DNA of 64,000 nucleotides from an uncultured Collinsella sp. (GTDB lineage Bacteria; Actinomycetota; Coriobacteriia; Coriobacteriales; Coriobacteriaceae), in assembly GCA_934668695.1 (NCBI GenBank), contig CAKUOD010000006.1, positions 21,020-85,019 on the forward strand, given 5' to 3'. The notes beneath the pieces were generated by a model that saw nothing but the letters and a program-made list of their open reading frames with translations, did not search any database and was not told where the DNA came from. Below, piece after piece: positions 25,475-33,989 of the stretch. Within the stretch, counting starts at the first letter, position 1; each line of letters starts with the position of its first letter. The translations under genes and the position numbers were made by a program.

Positions 25475-26898
25475 GGACCGGGGCGCGAGGTCGCGGGGGC
25501 ATGCCGCTCTCCTTCGTCATCGCGCGCTACTTCGCCTACGCGTTCGCGGCGGTCGCCACGGCGTGGCTCGCCTCGTTCATGGTGCTCTCCGCGGCGATCA
25601 ACGCGGGCTTCGTCTACGAGGCAAGCTGGGGGCCGGCCAATGCGCGCGAGGTCGCTGAGGGCCTGGCACGCGACGGCGTCTGCGGGCAGCAGGACGTGCC
25701 GACGGCGTACCGCTACCTCATCCTGAACAAGGACGGATACGTGCTGATGACAGACCTCGAGGGCACGCGGCTCGAGGACGCGACGGAAATGGCCCGTGCG
25801 GCACTCGCCGCGGATCCTGGCACAGTGGAGATCGAGGGCGGGGGTTCGGGCCTCACCTACGCCGCGTTCCCGCTCAAGGGCGGCGGGGCCTGCGCACTCG
25901 CCAGCGAGTACTTGCCGCAGTGGGTCTCGCGCGACCTCGCCGGCCTGCTTCCCAACCCGCAGAATCTCATGCTCTTCGGCGCCGCTGCGGGAAGCGCGCT
26001 CGCGCTCGCGCTCGTGGCGCGCCGCGCGAGCCGCGTGATCTCGCGCAAGATGGCGCCGCTCGCGGAGGCGGCGGGGCGCGTCGGCGCGGGGGAGCTCGAC
26101 TTCGCGGTCGGCAGCACCAACGTGCGCGAGGTGAACGACGTCCTCGCCGCGATGGACGCCATGCGGGCCTCCCTCGCCGAGTCGCTCGAGGCCCGCTGGG
26201 CCGCGGAGCGGGGGCAGCGCGAGCAGATGGCGTCGCTCGCCCACGACCTCAAGACTCCGCTCACCGTGCTGCGCGCCAACGCCGACTTCGTGGCGGAGGA
26301 GCTGGAAGACGAGAAAGACGCCGACCTCGCGGCCGCCGCGCGCGACATGGCCGGCAGTGTCGAAAGGCTCGACGGCTACGTGCGCCTGCTCATCGAGGCC
26401 TCGCGCGGGTCCGGCGGGGCGGAGAGGGCCCCCATGCGGCCGGCCGAGCTCTGCGAGCAGGTCCTCGCCGAGGCCGCCCAGATCGCCCGGGCGCGAGGCG
26501 TGACACTCGACGCGGCCACGGGCCCCGCTGTCGCGGGCGCGCCCGAGGCCCCGCTCGACCGAACCGCCCTGGCGCGAGCCGCCGCGAACCTCGTGGCCAA
26601 CGCCGCCGAGCACGCACGCTCGCGCGTGGCTGTCTCCTGCGACGTCGCGGGCGGGCACCTCGTCATCGAGGTTGCCGACGACGGACCGGGCTTTTCTCCC
26701 GCCGCCCTCGAACGCGGCTGCGAGCGCCTCTTCACAGACGACTCCTCCCGCTCCTCGCGTGACGGAGGCCGCCACTACGGGCTCGGCCTCCACGTCGCCT
26801 CCGAGGCCGCGAGCGCCCACGGGGGCTCCGTCTCGCTCGCCAACGGCCCCTCGGGCGGTGCGGTGGCCACCATCGCGGTCCCCCTGTGCGGGATCTGA
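25462..26898 (+). CDS. Sensor histidine kinase
   Basis: A 478-residue kinase starting at GTG 25462 inside the regulator gene. It has an N-terminal helix (YFAYAFAAVATAWLASFMVL), an extracytoplasmic domain of about 130 residues, a second helix (LMLFGAAAGSALALALVA), a HAMP-like linker, the H-box MASLAHDLKTPLTVL, N-box region ALARAAANLVANAAEHAR, D-box VADDGPGFS and G2 YGLGLHVAS. This is the partner of the adjacent regulator. The sensed ligand is unknown; the context suggests a cationic or lantibiotic peptide. Confidence 0.92.
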   Translation: MAALRTGARGRGGMPLSFVIARYFAYAFAAVATAWLASFMVLSAAINAGFVYEASWGPANAREVAEGLARDGVCGQQDVPTAYRYLILNKDGYVLMTDLEGTRLEDATEMARAALAADPGTVEIEGGGSGLTYAAFPLKGGGACALASEYLPQWVSRDLAGLLPNPQNLMLFGAAAGSALALALVARRASRVISRKMAPLAEAAGRVGAGELDFAVGSTNVREVNDVLAAMDAMRASLAESLEARWAAERGQREQMASLAHDLKTPLTVLRANADFVAEELEDEKDADLAAAARDMAGSVERLDGYVRLLIEASRGSGGAERAPMRPAELCEQVLAEAAQIARARGVTLDAATGPAVAGAPEAPLDRTALARAAANLVANAAEHARSRVAVSCDVAGGHLVIEVADDGPGFSPAALERGCERLFTDDSSRSSRDGGRHYGLGLHVASEAASAHGGSVSLANGPSGGAVATIAVPLCGI

Positions 26899-27008
26899 CG
26901 ATTTCCTCGATGTCTACCTCGACTGCGATATGTCGCTCGCCGAGGCCGCGACGAGATGGTGTTGCGTCTGCCCCGTTTGGTGCTTCTAGCTCAAATTTGA
27001 TCTGATGT

Positions 27009-27040
27009 AAGGCCCGTGCAATCCTGCATGGGCCTTTCTT
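27009..27040 (+). terminator. Terminator after the GC-rich transporter/two-component cluster
   Basis: AAGGCCCGTGCA (27009-27020) pairs with TGCATGGGCCTT (27025-27036) with one G-T wobble and an ATCC loop, followed by TCTTTT. Confidence 0.8.
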
Positions 27041-27465
27041 TTGGCAATTGCTCGACCGATTCGTGGCTTGAAACACAAATAATCGAGTTAAGGAGACATG
27101 GGGTCATACAACGGCTCTCAGGGCGCCTGCCGCACTCCCCCGCCATTACCTCTGCGGCGTCCTCGTATAGAGCCCATCCTCCTTGGCGTTTCGTTGCAAC
27201 ACCCCACTCGTCCACCGATCAAGTTAACTACTGGTATAAATACAGCGACACGCCTGTTCGTTACAGTTGCTATATCTATATAAATCGCCGCGATAAATAC
27301 AGCTCGTACTCGGCTGTATACCAGCTACGCGTATGTAGATTCATATCGCGTTAATAAATCGGCTCAAGCGCGTGCAAAACGCGCAAGTAGCCGCAAAAGG
27401 CGAATATCGCGCAGGTAGATTTTTGGCATCCTGTTGCTTAATCAAAATTAAGCAATTGCTTAAAA
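27041..27465. other. AT-rich gap without a supportable gene
   Basis: Base composition drops sharply from the preceding cluster. Short open frames here (such as 27016-27354) have no family features or ribosome sites. ATAAATACAGC occurs twice about 60 bases apart. I see nothing else. Confidence 0.4.
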
Positions 27466-27496
27466 CAAAAAAGGTCAGGCACTAGGTGCCTGACCT
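27466..27496 (-). terminator. Terminator of tRNA-Pro
   Basis: On the minus strand AGGTCAGGCAC and GTGCCTGACCT (27472-27482, 27486-27496) form a perfect 11-bp stem with a 3-base loop, followed by TTTTTTGTTTT. Confidence 0.85.
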
Positions 27497-27505
27497 GCAA
27501 ACTTC

Positions 27506-27582
<77 letters not shown>

Positions 27583-27662
27583 AAGCTTTTGTTTGTTGCT
27601 CTGCTCTCGCTCGCAACAGGGAGTATATTAACCCGAAACTTTGTCCTTGTGCAAGAACTTTT

Positions 27663-28877
27663 TTACAAATTTTGAAGCAAGTCCAAAATTGTATCTGCGA
27701 GCTGGGGTTTTGTTAGCACAGGAAGTTCTTGGGTGCCCGTTGTGCTCACAATCCAGGCCTTGTTCGTGTCGGTTCCAAAGCCCGAATCGGCGCGCGAAAC
27801 ATCGTTGGCGATAATGGCATCGCAACCCTTACGCGCGAGTTTGCGCTGCGCGTACTCCACGACGTTATCGGTCTCGGCCGCAAAGCCGATCACGCACCGC
27901 TCTCCCTTTTGGCGCGAGAGCTCGGCCAAGATATCGACCGTCTCGACCAGTTCGATGCGATCCAGGCGTTCGTTGGCCTTTTTGAGCTTATGGTTGGCAG
28001 GGGCCGCGGGGGTGTAGTCGGCGACAGCGGCCGCACAAATGGCCGCATCGGCCGTCTGAAAGGCGCTCAGCGCCGCCTGCAACATCTCTGCGGCGGTTTG
28101 TACGTGCACGCACTCCACACCGCGGGGAACGTCGAGCGATGTCGGTCCCAGCACGAGCGTGACGGCGGCACCGCGACGTGCGGCCTCCCCCGCCAGGGCG
28201 ATACCCATCTTGCCCGAAGAACGGTTGCCAATGAATCGCACCGGGTCGATCGGCTCGTGCGTGGGGCCGGCGGTGATGACGATGCGCTTGCCCGTCAGGT
28301 CTTGCGGCACGGGGTTGAGCACCTCACAGACAGCCTCGACGATGTCCTCGGGCTCGCTCATGCGGCCCGTGTCCACGTCGCCGCACGCAAGGTAGCCGCT
28401 GCCGGGTCCCACCACGTGAACGCCGCGGTCGCGCAACGTGGCCATGTTGGCCTGCGTCGCCGGCGCCTTCCACATGCCATTGTTCATGGCCGGCGCGATC
28501 ACGACGGGCCGCGGCGTCGCAAGCAGCGTGGTGGAGATGAGGTCGTCGGCGATGCCGTTGGCCATCTTGGCGATGATATTGGCCGTCGCGGGCGCCACGA
28601 CCACCAAGTCGGGCTCCTGCGCAAGCGAGATATGGTGGATGGGGTCAGACGGGTCGTCGAATAGCCCAACCGCGACCGGCTCATTGGTGAGCGCGCGGAA
28701 CGTGAGCGGGCCCACGAACTCCGTGGCATGCTCGCTCATAACGACTTTGACACGTGCGCCGCGCTTTTGCAGCAGGCGCACGATATTGCACGACTTATAG
28801 GCGGCGATCCCGCCGGTAATGCCCAGCAGGATCGTTTTTCCCTCAAGTTGCATTGAATTGTTGGATGCCGCCGTCAT
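27663..28877 (-). CDS. coaBC: Bifunctional phosphopantothenoylcysteine decarboxylase / phosphopantothenate--cysteine ligase
   Basis: Catalyses two consecutive steps of coenzyme A synthesis. The 404-residue product has the N-terminal flavoprotein CoaC domain (LLGITGGIAAYKSCNIVRLL, PIHHISLA with the catalytic His, VIAPAMNNGMW) and the C-terminal CoaB domain (IVITAGPTHEPIDPVRFIGN, RSSGKMG, AAVADYTPA, and KLKKANERLD). It starts 3 bases after the zinc-ribbon gene and so ends a four- to five-gene unit. Confidence 0.95.
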   Translation of the reverse strand: MTAASNNSMQLEGKTILLGITGGIAAYKSCNIVRLLQKRGARVKVVMSEHATEFVGPLTFRALTNEPVAVGLFDDPSDPIHHISLAQEPDLVVVAPATANIIAKMANGIADDLISTTLLATPRPVVIAPAMNNGMWKAPATQANMATLRDRGVHVVGPGSGYLACGDVDTGRMSEPEDIVEAVCEVLNPVPQDLTGKRIVITAGPTHEPIDPVRFIGNRSSGKMGIALAGEAARRGAAVTLVLGPTSLDVPRGVECVHVQTAAEMLQAALSAFQTADAAICAAAVADYTPAAPANHKLKKANERLDRIELVETVDILAELSRQKGERCVIGFAAETDNVVEYAQRKLARKGCDAIIANDVSRADSGFGTDTNKAWIVSTTGTQELPVLTKPQLADTILDLLQNL

Positions 28878-28879
28878 CG

Positions 28880-29599
28880 CTAGGCTTCCTTGCTCGGGAG
28901 CACCAGGAGGCGGTGGCAGTACGGACAGTGCGTTATCTCGCTACCGTCGTGGTTGAGGTCGCTCATGGACGATGCCTGCAGCGCGGTGTGGCAGACCGTG
29001 GGGATGTTGCCCTGGATGGTCTCGACGGCCAAGCCGCGGAACTGTTTGAGCAGACGCTCGTAGTCGGTGAGCACGTCGGCCGGCAACGTGGCGGCAAGCG
29101 CAGTGCGCTCCTTAGTGGCGGCTTCGATCTGAGCCTGCAGGTCGGCAGCCTTGGCGCGGGCGGCCTTGGTATCGGCCTTCACGCCCTCCTCGAACTTGGC
29201 GATGATGGCCTGCGCGCGGGTCTCGCGGTCGAGCGCCTCTTTGTGGGCGACAACGACGTCCTTGCGGGTGTGCTCAATCTTGTCCAGGCGCTTGGCCAGG
29301 GTGGCGAGCTCGTTTTCCAGGTCCTGTACCTCGCGGTAGTCGGAGCCGTCAACGTGGCGCTTCTTAGCGGCCTCGATGGCGTTATTGGTCTGGATCTCGG
29401 TGGTGTTGAGATCGTCGAGCTCAATGTCCAGGTCCTTGCGTTGGGCGTAGAGCTTGGTCATCTCGGCCTTGAGCTTCACATAGGTCTTGCGCTTGGAAGC
29501 GAGCTCCTTGAGCTCCGGCATATTGGCAAGTTCGCTCTTGTTGCGGGCGAGCTCCAAATCGATCTGTTGCAGCTTGAGTAGCGTAGCGCCGGCGCTCAT
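28880..29599 (-). CDS. Coiled-coil C4-type zinc-ribbon protein
   Basis: A 239-residue protein with a long antiparallel coiled coil (about 10-180) and a C-terminal zinc-ribbon region, the architecture of the CT398/Rv2229c family. The usual four cysteines are not all present: the second pair is intact (THCPYCHRLL), but the first knuckle reads NIPTVCHTALQ with Pro where the first Cys is expected. ATG 29599 follows AAAGGAGAG and overlaps the Nif3 stop by ATGA, so the genes are coupled. Function unknown; proposed roles include helping secretion or RNA-related complexes. Confidence 0.8.
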   Translation of the reverse strand: MSAGATLLKLQQIDLELARNKSELANMPELKELASKRKTYVKLKAEMTKLYAQRKDLDIELDDLNTTEIQTNNAIEAAKKRHVDGSDYREVQDLENELATLAKRLDKIEHTRKDVVVAHKEALDRETRAQAIIAKFEEGVKADTKAARAKAADLQAQIEAATKERTALAATLPADVLTDYERLLKQFRGLAVETIQGNIPTVCHTALQASSMSDLNHDGSEITHCPYCHRLLVLPSKEA

Positions 29600-30405
29600 A
29601 AGTTCTCTCCTTTTGTCACAGTCCACCATTGGCAAGGGTTCAGTATTTTAATCGCATGACGGGGGTCGGCCCCGGCGTCAACTGCAGAGTTCATCAATAT
29701 ATCAACGAACGGCTCCTCGGAGCGGTCGTGGCCGAGCAAGATCACCGGCAGCCCGCGCAAGGCAAGGTCTTGCGCCACGTGGTAGCCCGCCTCGCCCGTC
29801 ACGACAACATCTGCGCCCGCGGCGATGGCGAGCTCTCCGAAGTCGCCCAGGGAGCCGCCCAAAATGGCGACGGTGCGGCACGGGCGATCAGCTTTGCCCC
29901 ACACACGCGGGTCGCTGCCAAAGGCCGTGACAGCACGGGTGGCAAGATCGCGCAGCGTGCACGGGTCGTTGAGCGTTGCAAGTGCGCCCAGGCCGGTGGC
30001 CTCGGGGTCGTCCACGTGCTCCAGTGAGCTCACGGGTGCGGCACCCAGCAGCTTGCTCAGGCAGACACGGGCTTCGTGCGAGCGGTCCAGGTTGGTGTGG
30101 AGCGAGATAATGCTCACCCCGCAGCGGGCAGCCTTGTAGAGGGCCGCACTGCACTGGGGTCGTGTGGCATCCGCCGGACAAAAGGCCTCGGGTGCCTTGA
30201 TGTATATGGGATGATGCGTCAGCAGCACGTTGGCGCTTGCTTCTTGGGCGCGGCGAACATTAGCCTCAGTCGCATCGAGTGCGCAGGCAACGCCGGTGAT
30301 CTCCGCGGCCGGATCGCCAACGGAGAGTCCTACGTGGTCCCAGGGCTCGGTGTCCGTCTTGGGATAGCGTGCCAGTAGCGCGCGCTCGAGCTCGGCGACG
30401 ATCAT
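29596..30405 (-). CDS. Nif3-like dinuclear metal-centre hexameric protein
   Basis: A 269-residue NIF3/YbgI/YqfO family protein. Metal-binding signatures are ANVLLTHHPIYIKAPEAF (His pair), ISLHTNLDRSHEARV and, near the C-terminus, VVVTGEAGYHVAQDL. It has been called GTP cyclohydrolase I type 2, but that activity is doubtful for most members. It overlaps both neighbours by 4 bases. Confidence 0.88.
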   Translation of the reverse strand: MIVAELERALLARYPKTDTEPWDHVGLSVGDPAAEITGVACALDATEANVRRAQEASANVLLTHHPIYIKAPEAFCPADATRPQCSAALYKAARCGVSIISLHTNLDRSHEARVCLSKLLGAAPVSSLEHVDDPEATGLGALATLNDPCTLRDLATRAVTAFGSDPRVWGKADRPCRTVAILGGSLGDFGELAIAAGADVVVTGEAGYHVAQDLALRGLPVILLGHDRSEEPFVDILMNSAVDAGADPRHAIKILNPCQWWTVTKGENL

Positions 30406-31592
30406 GCGGCACCTGCGATCGAGAGCAGCGTCTGGGCAAACTCGTCCAGATCGTCCGGATTCACGCGGTCGTCAAAGGAAATGCGCAGTGCACCTAGTGC
30501 CTGCTCGCGACCAATGCCCATGGCGCTGAGCACATGGCTCGGGTCCATGCTGCCGCTCGAGCACGCCGAGCCGGCCGAAACCTCAAAGCCGGCGGCATCG
30601 AGCTTGACGATGAGCTCCTCGGAGTCCATGCCATCAACGTAGATCGATACCATGCCCGGCAGGCGATCGGCCTGTGCGTAGTCGCCCATGGTGGCGTGAA
30701 TGCGCTGGTGGGCCGTAAGCGTGGCGTAGAGCTTGTCGGAAAGGGCTTGCAGCTTCGCGCGCTCCTGAGCCACATGGGGCGTCAGAGACGAGGCGGCAGC
30801 GGCAAAGGCGAGCTGCGTGCGCAGGTCTTGCGTGCCGGCACGACGACCGGCCTCCTGTCCGCCGCCAAAGATGCGCGGGCGCAGCGGCGTGCGGCTCTTA
30901 AGGTAGAGTGCGCCAGATGCCACGGGACCGCCAATCTTGTGGGCTGCGACGGACATGGCGTCGACGCCCAGCTCGGTGACATCGAGCGGAATATGCAGAT
31001 ACCCCTGGATGGCATCGGTGTGGAACAGGGCGCCAACGGTATGCGTGGCCGCGGCAAGCTCGCGGATGGGCTGCACCACGCCGGTCTCGTTGTTGGCAAC
31101 CATGATGCTCACGAGCGCCACGTCGTCGCCTAGCAGCTCGACAAGCGTGGCAGGCTCAATGTAGCCCATGCGGCAGGGCTGCACCAGGTCGACGGTAAAG
31201 CCGGCGGCACGCAGCAGCGGCAGGTTGTCCAGAATCGAATCGTGCTCGATGGCCGAAACGATTACACGATCGCGCTTGCGATCGCGCTTGCGATCGCGCT
31301 GACGAGCGCCCTCGGCAAGACCGAGCAGCGCCAGCTGGTTGGCTTCGGTGCCGCCGTTGGTCAGTACAATCTCGGACGGGCGGACGCGCGCGCCAAAGCT
31401 GCGGGCGATCTCGCGACGTGCAACCTCCAGACGCGCGGCAGCCTTGCGGCCGAGCGAATGCAGCGAGTTGGGGTTGACGCCGGCAAGCTCGCTGTCATCG
31501 TACTCGCGCTGCGCAAGGAGCGCCTCGGCGCGCATGGGCGTCGAGGCGGCATAATCAAGATTCACGGGTATGCGGTTTTGACCTGCGGTCAT
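30402..31592 (-). CDS. Cysteine desulfurase (NifS/IscS class)
   Basis: A PLP enzyme releasing sulfur from cysteine for Fe-S clusters or tRNA thiolation. The 396-residue protein has VNLDYAASTPMRAEAL, LTNGGTEANQLALLG, SAIEHDSIL, the PLP lysine in MSVAAHKIGGPVASGALY, and the catalytic Cys in VSAGSACSSGSMDPSHVL. Residues about 95-108 carry an imperfect RDRK repeat encoded by a 12-base tandem repeat (31268-31303). No IscU partner is adjacent. Confidence 0.92.
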   Translation of the reverse strand: MTAGQNRIPVNLDYAASTPMRAEALLAQREYDDSELAGVNPNSLHSLGRKAAARLEVARREIARSFGARVRPSEIVLTNGGTEANQLALLGLAEGARQRDRKRDRKRDRVIVSAIEHDSILDNLPLLRAAGFTVDLVQPCRMGYIEPATLVELLGDDVALVSIMVANNETGVVQPIRELAAATHTVGALFHTDAIQGYLHIPLDVTELGVDAMSVAAHKIGGPVASGALYLKSRTPLRPRIFGGGQEAGRRAGTQDLRTQLAFAAAASSLTPHVAQERAKLQALSDKLYATLTAHQRIHATMGDYAQADRLPGMVSIYVDGMDSEELIVKLDAAGFEVSAGSACSSGSMDPSHVLSAMGIGREQALGALRISFDDRVNPDDLDEFAQTLLSIAGAA

Positions 31593-31598
31593 AAGGGT

Positions 31599-32270
31599 TT
31601 ATGCCTCCTGTGCTGCCTCGTTGCCCAGCTTCTGCAGCAGCGCAACCTCGGCGGCGGGATCTTCGGACTTAAATACGGCGGAGCCGGCCACGAGCACGTT
31701 GGCGCCGGCCTTGACGACCTCGGCAATGTTCTTGGAAGAGATGCCGCCGTCGACCTCAATCAGGGGCGACACGCCGTGGCGCTCGCACATGGCCTTGAGC
31801 TCGTGAAGCTTTGCGATGGTGCCCGGGATAAAGCTCTGGCCGCCAAAGCCAGGGTTCACGCTCATCAGCAGCACCATATCGACGACGTCGATGATGCTCT
31901 CGAGTACGCACACGGGGGTGGCGGGGTTGAGTACCACGCCGGCCTTGACGCCGCGCTGCTGCAGATGCGTGAGCGTGCGGTGCAGGTGCGTGGAAGCCTC
32001 GTAGTGCACGGTGATCATATCGGCACCAGCGTCGGCATACCAATCGACGGTCTCGTCGGGGTTCGACACCATGAGGTGCGCATCGACCGGCACGTTGGTG
32101 GAGCGCTTGACGGCCTTGAGGATGTCAACGCCAAAGGTGAGGTTGCCGGTAAAGTGGCCGTCCATAACGTCGAAGTGCACGTAGTCGGCACCGGCGATCT
32201 TGTCGAGCTCTCCCTTGAGGTTGGCCATATCGGCCGAAAGGACGGACGGAGCGATTTTAATGGAACCCAT
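31599..32270 (-). CDS. rpe: Ribulose-phosphate 3-epimerase
   Basis: Interconverts ribulose-5-phosphate and xylulose-5-phosphate in the pentose-phosphate pathway. The 223-residue TIM-barrel protein begins IKIAPSVLSADMANLKGEL and has YVHFDVMDGHFTGNLTFG, PVDAHLMVSNPD, LLMSVNPGFGGQSFI and IEVDGGISSKN, which hold all catalytic Asp and His positions. It is six bases from the cysteine desulfurase gene. Confidence 0.96.
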   Translation of the reverse strand: MGSIKIAPSVLSADMANLKGELDKIAGADYVHFDVMDGHFTGNLTFGVDILKAVKRSTNVPVDAHLMVSNPDETVDWYADAGADMITVHYEASTHLHRTLTHLQQRGVKAGVVLNPATPVCVLESIIDVVDMVLLMSVNPGFGGQSFIPGTIAKLHELKAMCERHGVSPLIEVDGGISSKNIAEVVKAGANVLVAGSAVFKSEDPAAEVALLQKLGNEAAQEA

Positions 32271-32288
32271 GGTAGAAGCCTTTCTGCG

Positions 32289-33296
32289 CTAGTCGGTGAG
32301 TCCGTAGAACTCTTGAGAGGGGACGCGATCGGTAAGAATCTCGAGCGCCCTATCCAAAGTAACACCGTTGTAGAGCGTTTGCTCCACGGCAAAGGTGAGC
32401 GGAATGTCTACGCCCAGTGAACGGGCGAGCTCGCTGACGCTGCGGGCGGCGACGGCGCCTTCCACCACCATATGCGTGCGCGTCTGGTACTCGTCGAGCG
32501 ACACGCCGTGGGCAAACTCGTAGCCAAAGGTACGGTTGCGCGAATGCTCCGAGGTGCAGGTGGCAATGAGGTCGCCCATGCCGGCAAGTCCCATGCAGGT
32601 CATAGCTTGACCGCCGCGGGCGTGCACCAGACGGCTGATCTCGGCCAAGCCGCGCGTCATGATGAGGGCAAGTGTGTTGTCGCCCGCGCCCGAGCCCGCG
32701 GAGATGCCGCATACGATGGCGATAACGTTCTTCATGGCGCCGCAAACCTCGACGCCGGTCATGTCCTGCGATAGGTAGATGCGGAAGGCCGTGGAAAGCA
32801 GCAGCTCCTTAAAGGTCTCCCCTATCTGCGGGTCTTCGCTGGCGATGACGGCGGCAGAAAGCCCGCCGCGGCAGATTTCCTCGGCATGGTTGGGGCCCGA
32901 GAGCGCCGCAACACGTGCCTCGTTGCCGATCTCGCTGGTGATGACCTCGCTCATGAGCAGGCCAGACTCGGGCTCGATGCCCTTGGTGAGGCACAGAACC
33001 GGCGTCTCGTCTGCGATGAACGGCGCCGCCTGGCGGCAGACGTCGCGCAAGTGCGTCGAAGGCACAGCAAAGATGATGGCCTCGGCTCCGTCGAGCGCCT
33101 GGGTCATATCCGTCGTCGCAACAACGTTTTCCGGCAGCTCGTAGTCCACTAGATAGCGGGGATTGCGGTGCTCGCCATTGATGCCGGCGGCCGTCTGCTC
33201 GCTATGGGCCCACATGGTCACGCGCTCGGCTCGCGCGGCGGCAAGGCCGGCGACGGCGGTTCCCCAGGAGCCGGAGCCAATCAGCGCAACATTCAT
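32289..33296 (-). CDS. gpsA: Glycerol-3-phosphate dehydrogenase [NAD(P)+]
   Basis: Makes glycerol-3-phosphate from dihydroxyacetone phosphate. The 335-residue product has the N-terminal dinucleotide motif ALIGSGSWGTAVAGLAA, VLCLTKGIEPESG, ALSGPNHAEEICRG, catalytic Lys in VCGAMKNVIAIVCGI, and GLAGMGDLIATCTSEHSRNR. plsY follows downstream, so glycerol-phosphate synthesis and first acylation are adjacent. Confidence 0.96.
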   Translation of the reverse strand: MNVALIGSGSWGTAVAGLAAARAERVTMWAHSEQTAAGINGEHRNPRYLVDYELPENVVATTDMTQALDGAEAIIFAVPSTHLRDVCRQAAPFIADETPVLCLTKGIEPESGLLMSEVITSEIGNEARVAALSGPNHAEEICRGGLSAAVIASEDPQIGETFKELLLSTAFRIYLSQDMTGVEVCGAMKNVIAIVCGISAGSGAGDNTLALIMTRGLAEISRLVHARGGQAMTCMGLAGMGDLIATCTSEHSRNRTFGYEFAHGVSLDEYQTRTHMVVEGAVAARSVSELARSLGVDIPLTFAVEQTLYNGVTLDRALEILTDRVPSQEFYGLTD

Positions 33297-33305
33297 GACT
33301 CTCTC

Positions 33306-33989
33306 CTACTTATCGTCGGGCCCGGTGACGCGCTTGGTAAACGAGAGCTTGGACTCCTTACCCGTCATGAGCTTTTGGATATTCGCGCGATGGGCCCACA
33401 CAACGGTGATGCCGATCATCGCCATGCAAAACTTGAGGCCCAGGTTGCTGTACGGAAAGACCGCGCAAGCAGCGATAGGAAGACCGATGGCAGCGGCGAG
33501 CGAGCCCACCGACACGTACTTGGTTATGGCGACGGCCACGATAAACATGCCCAGCAGCGACAGGCCAATAGGCCAGTACCAAGCGAGGATGACGCCCAGG
33601 CCAACTGCGATACCCTTGCCGCCATGGAAGTTGAGGTAGGGCGAGAAGATGTGGCCCCACACGGCAGCCAGGCAGATGACGCCGAGCATCCAGTCGCCGG
33701 TGGCGCCGGGGGCCATAATGCTCACGGGGAAGCCATAGCCCACGCTCGCGATGAGCGGGCGCGCGATAAGGACGCAGATGGCGCCCTTAAAGCAGTCGAG
33801 CAGCAGCGTGAGCGCGGCCACCTTTGGGCCGGCCACGCGCAGTGCGTTGGTGGTGCCGATGTTGCCGGAGCCCGCCTTGCGAATGTCGGTGTGGTTGAAC
33901 ACGCGGCCCAAGATCAGACCAAACGGAATCGCCCCGATAAAGAACGAGACCACGGCGCAGATAGCGGTCAGAAGAATCGGATTATGCAT
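33306..33989 (-). CDS. plsY: Acyl-phosphate glycerol-3-phosphate acyltransferase PlsY
   Basis: Transfers an acyl group from acyl-phosphate to glycerol-3-phosphate. The 227-residue membrane protein has at least five hydrophobic helices and the PlsY loops IRKAGSGNIGTTNALRVAG, FHGGKGIAVGLG and WAHRANIQKLMTGKE. ATG 33989 overlaps the der stop by 8 bases; the longer open frame to 34037 would lie wholly inside der. Confidence 0.95.
   Translation of the reverse strand: MHNPILLTAICAVVSFFIGAIPFGLILGRVFNHTDIRKAGSGNIGTTNALRVAGPKVAALTLLLDCFKGAICVLIARPLIASVGYGFPVSIMAPGATGDWMLGVICLAAVWGHIFSPYLNFHGGKGIAVGLGVILAWYWPIGLSLLGMFIVAVAITKYVSVGSLAAAIGLPIAACAVFPYSNLGLKFCMAMIGITVVWAHRANIQKLMTGKESKLSFTKRVTGPDDK

Noticed and set aside
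25099..26820. 573-codon minus-strand open frame opposite the histidine kinase
   Set aside because: Composition is His/Arg/Gly-rich, with no motif. The opposite strand encodes a complete histidine kinase.
21900..27300. Attachment-site direct repeats flanking the GC-rich cassette
   Set aside because: No matching direct repeats were found by eye at the two composition boundaries, and there is no integrase gene.
27016..27354. 112-codon plus-strand frame after the kinase gene
   Set aside because: It begins inside the terminator hairpin, has no ribosome site and no recognisable features.
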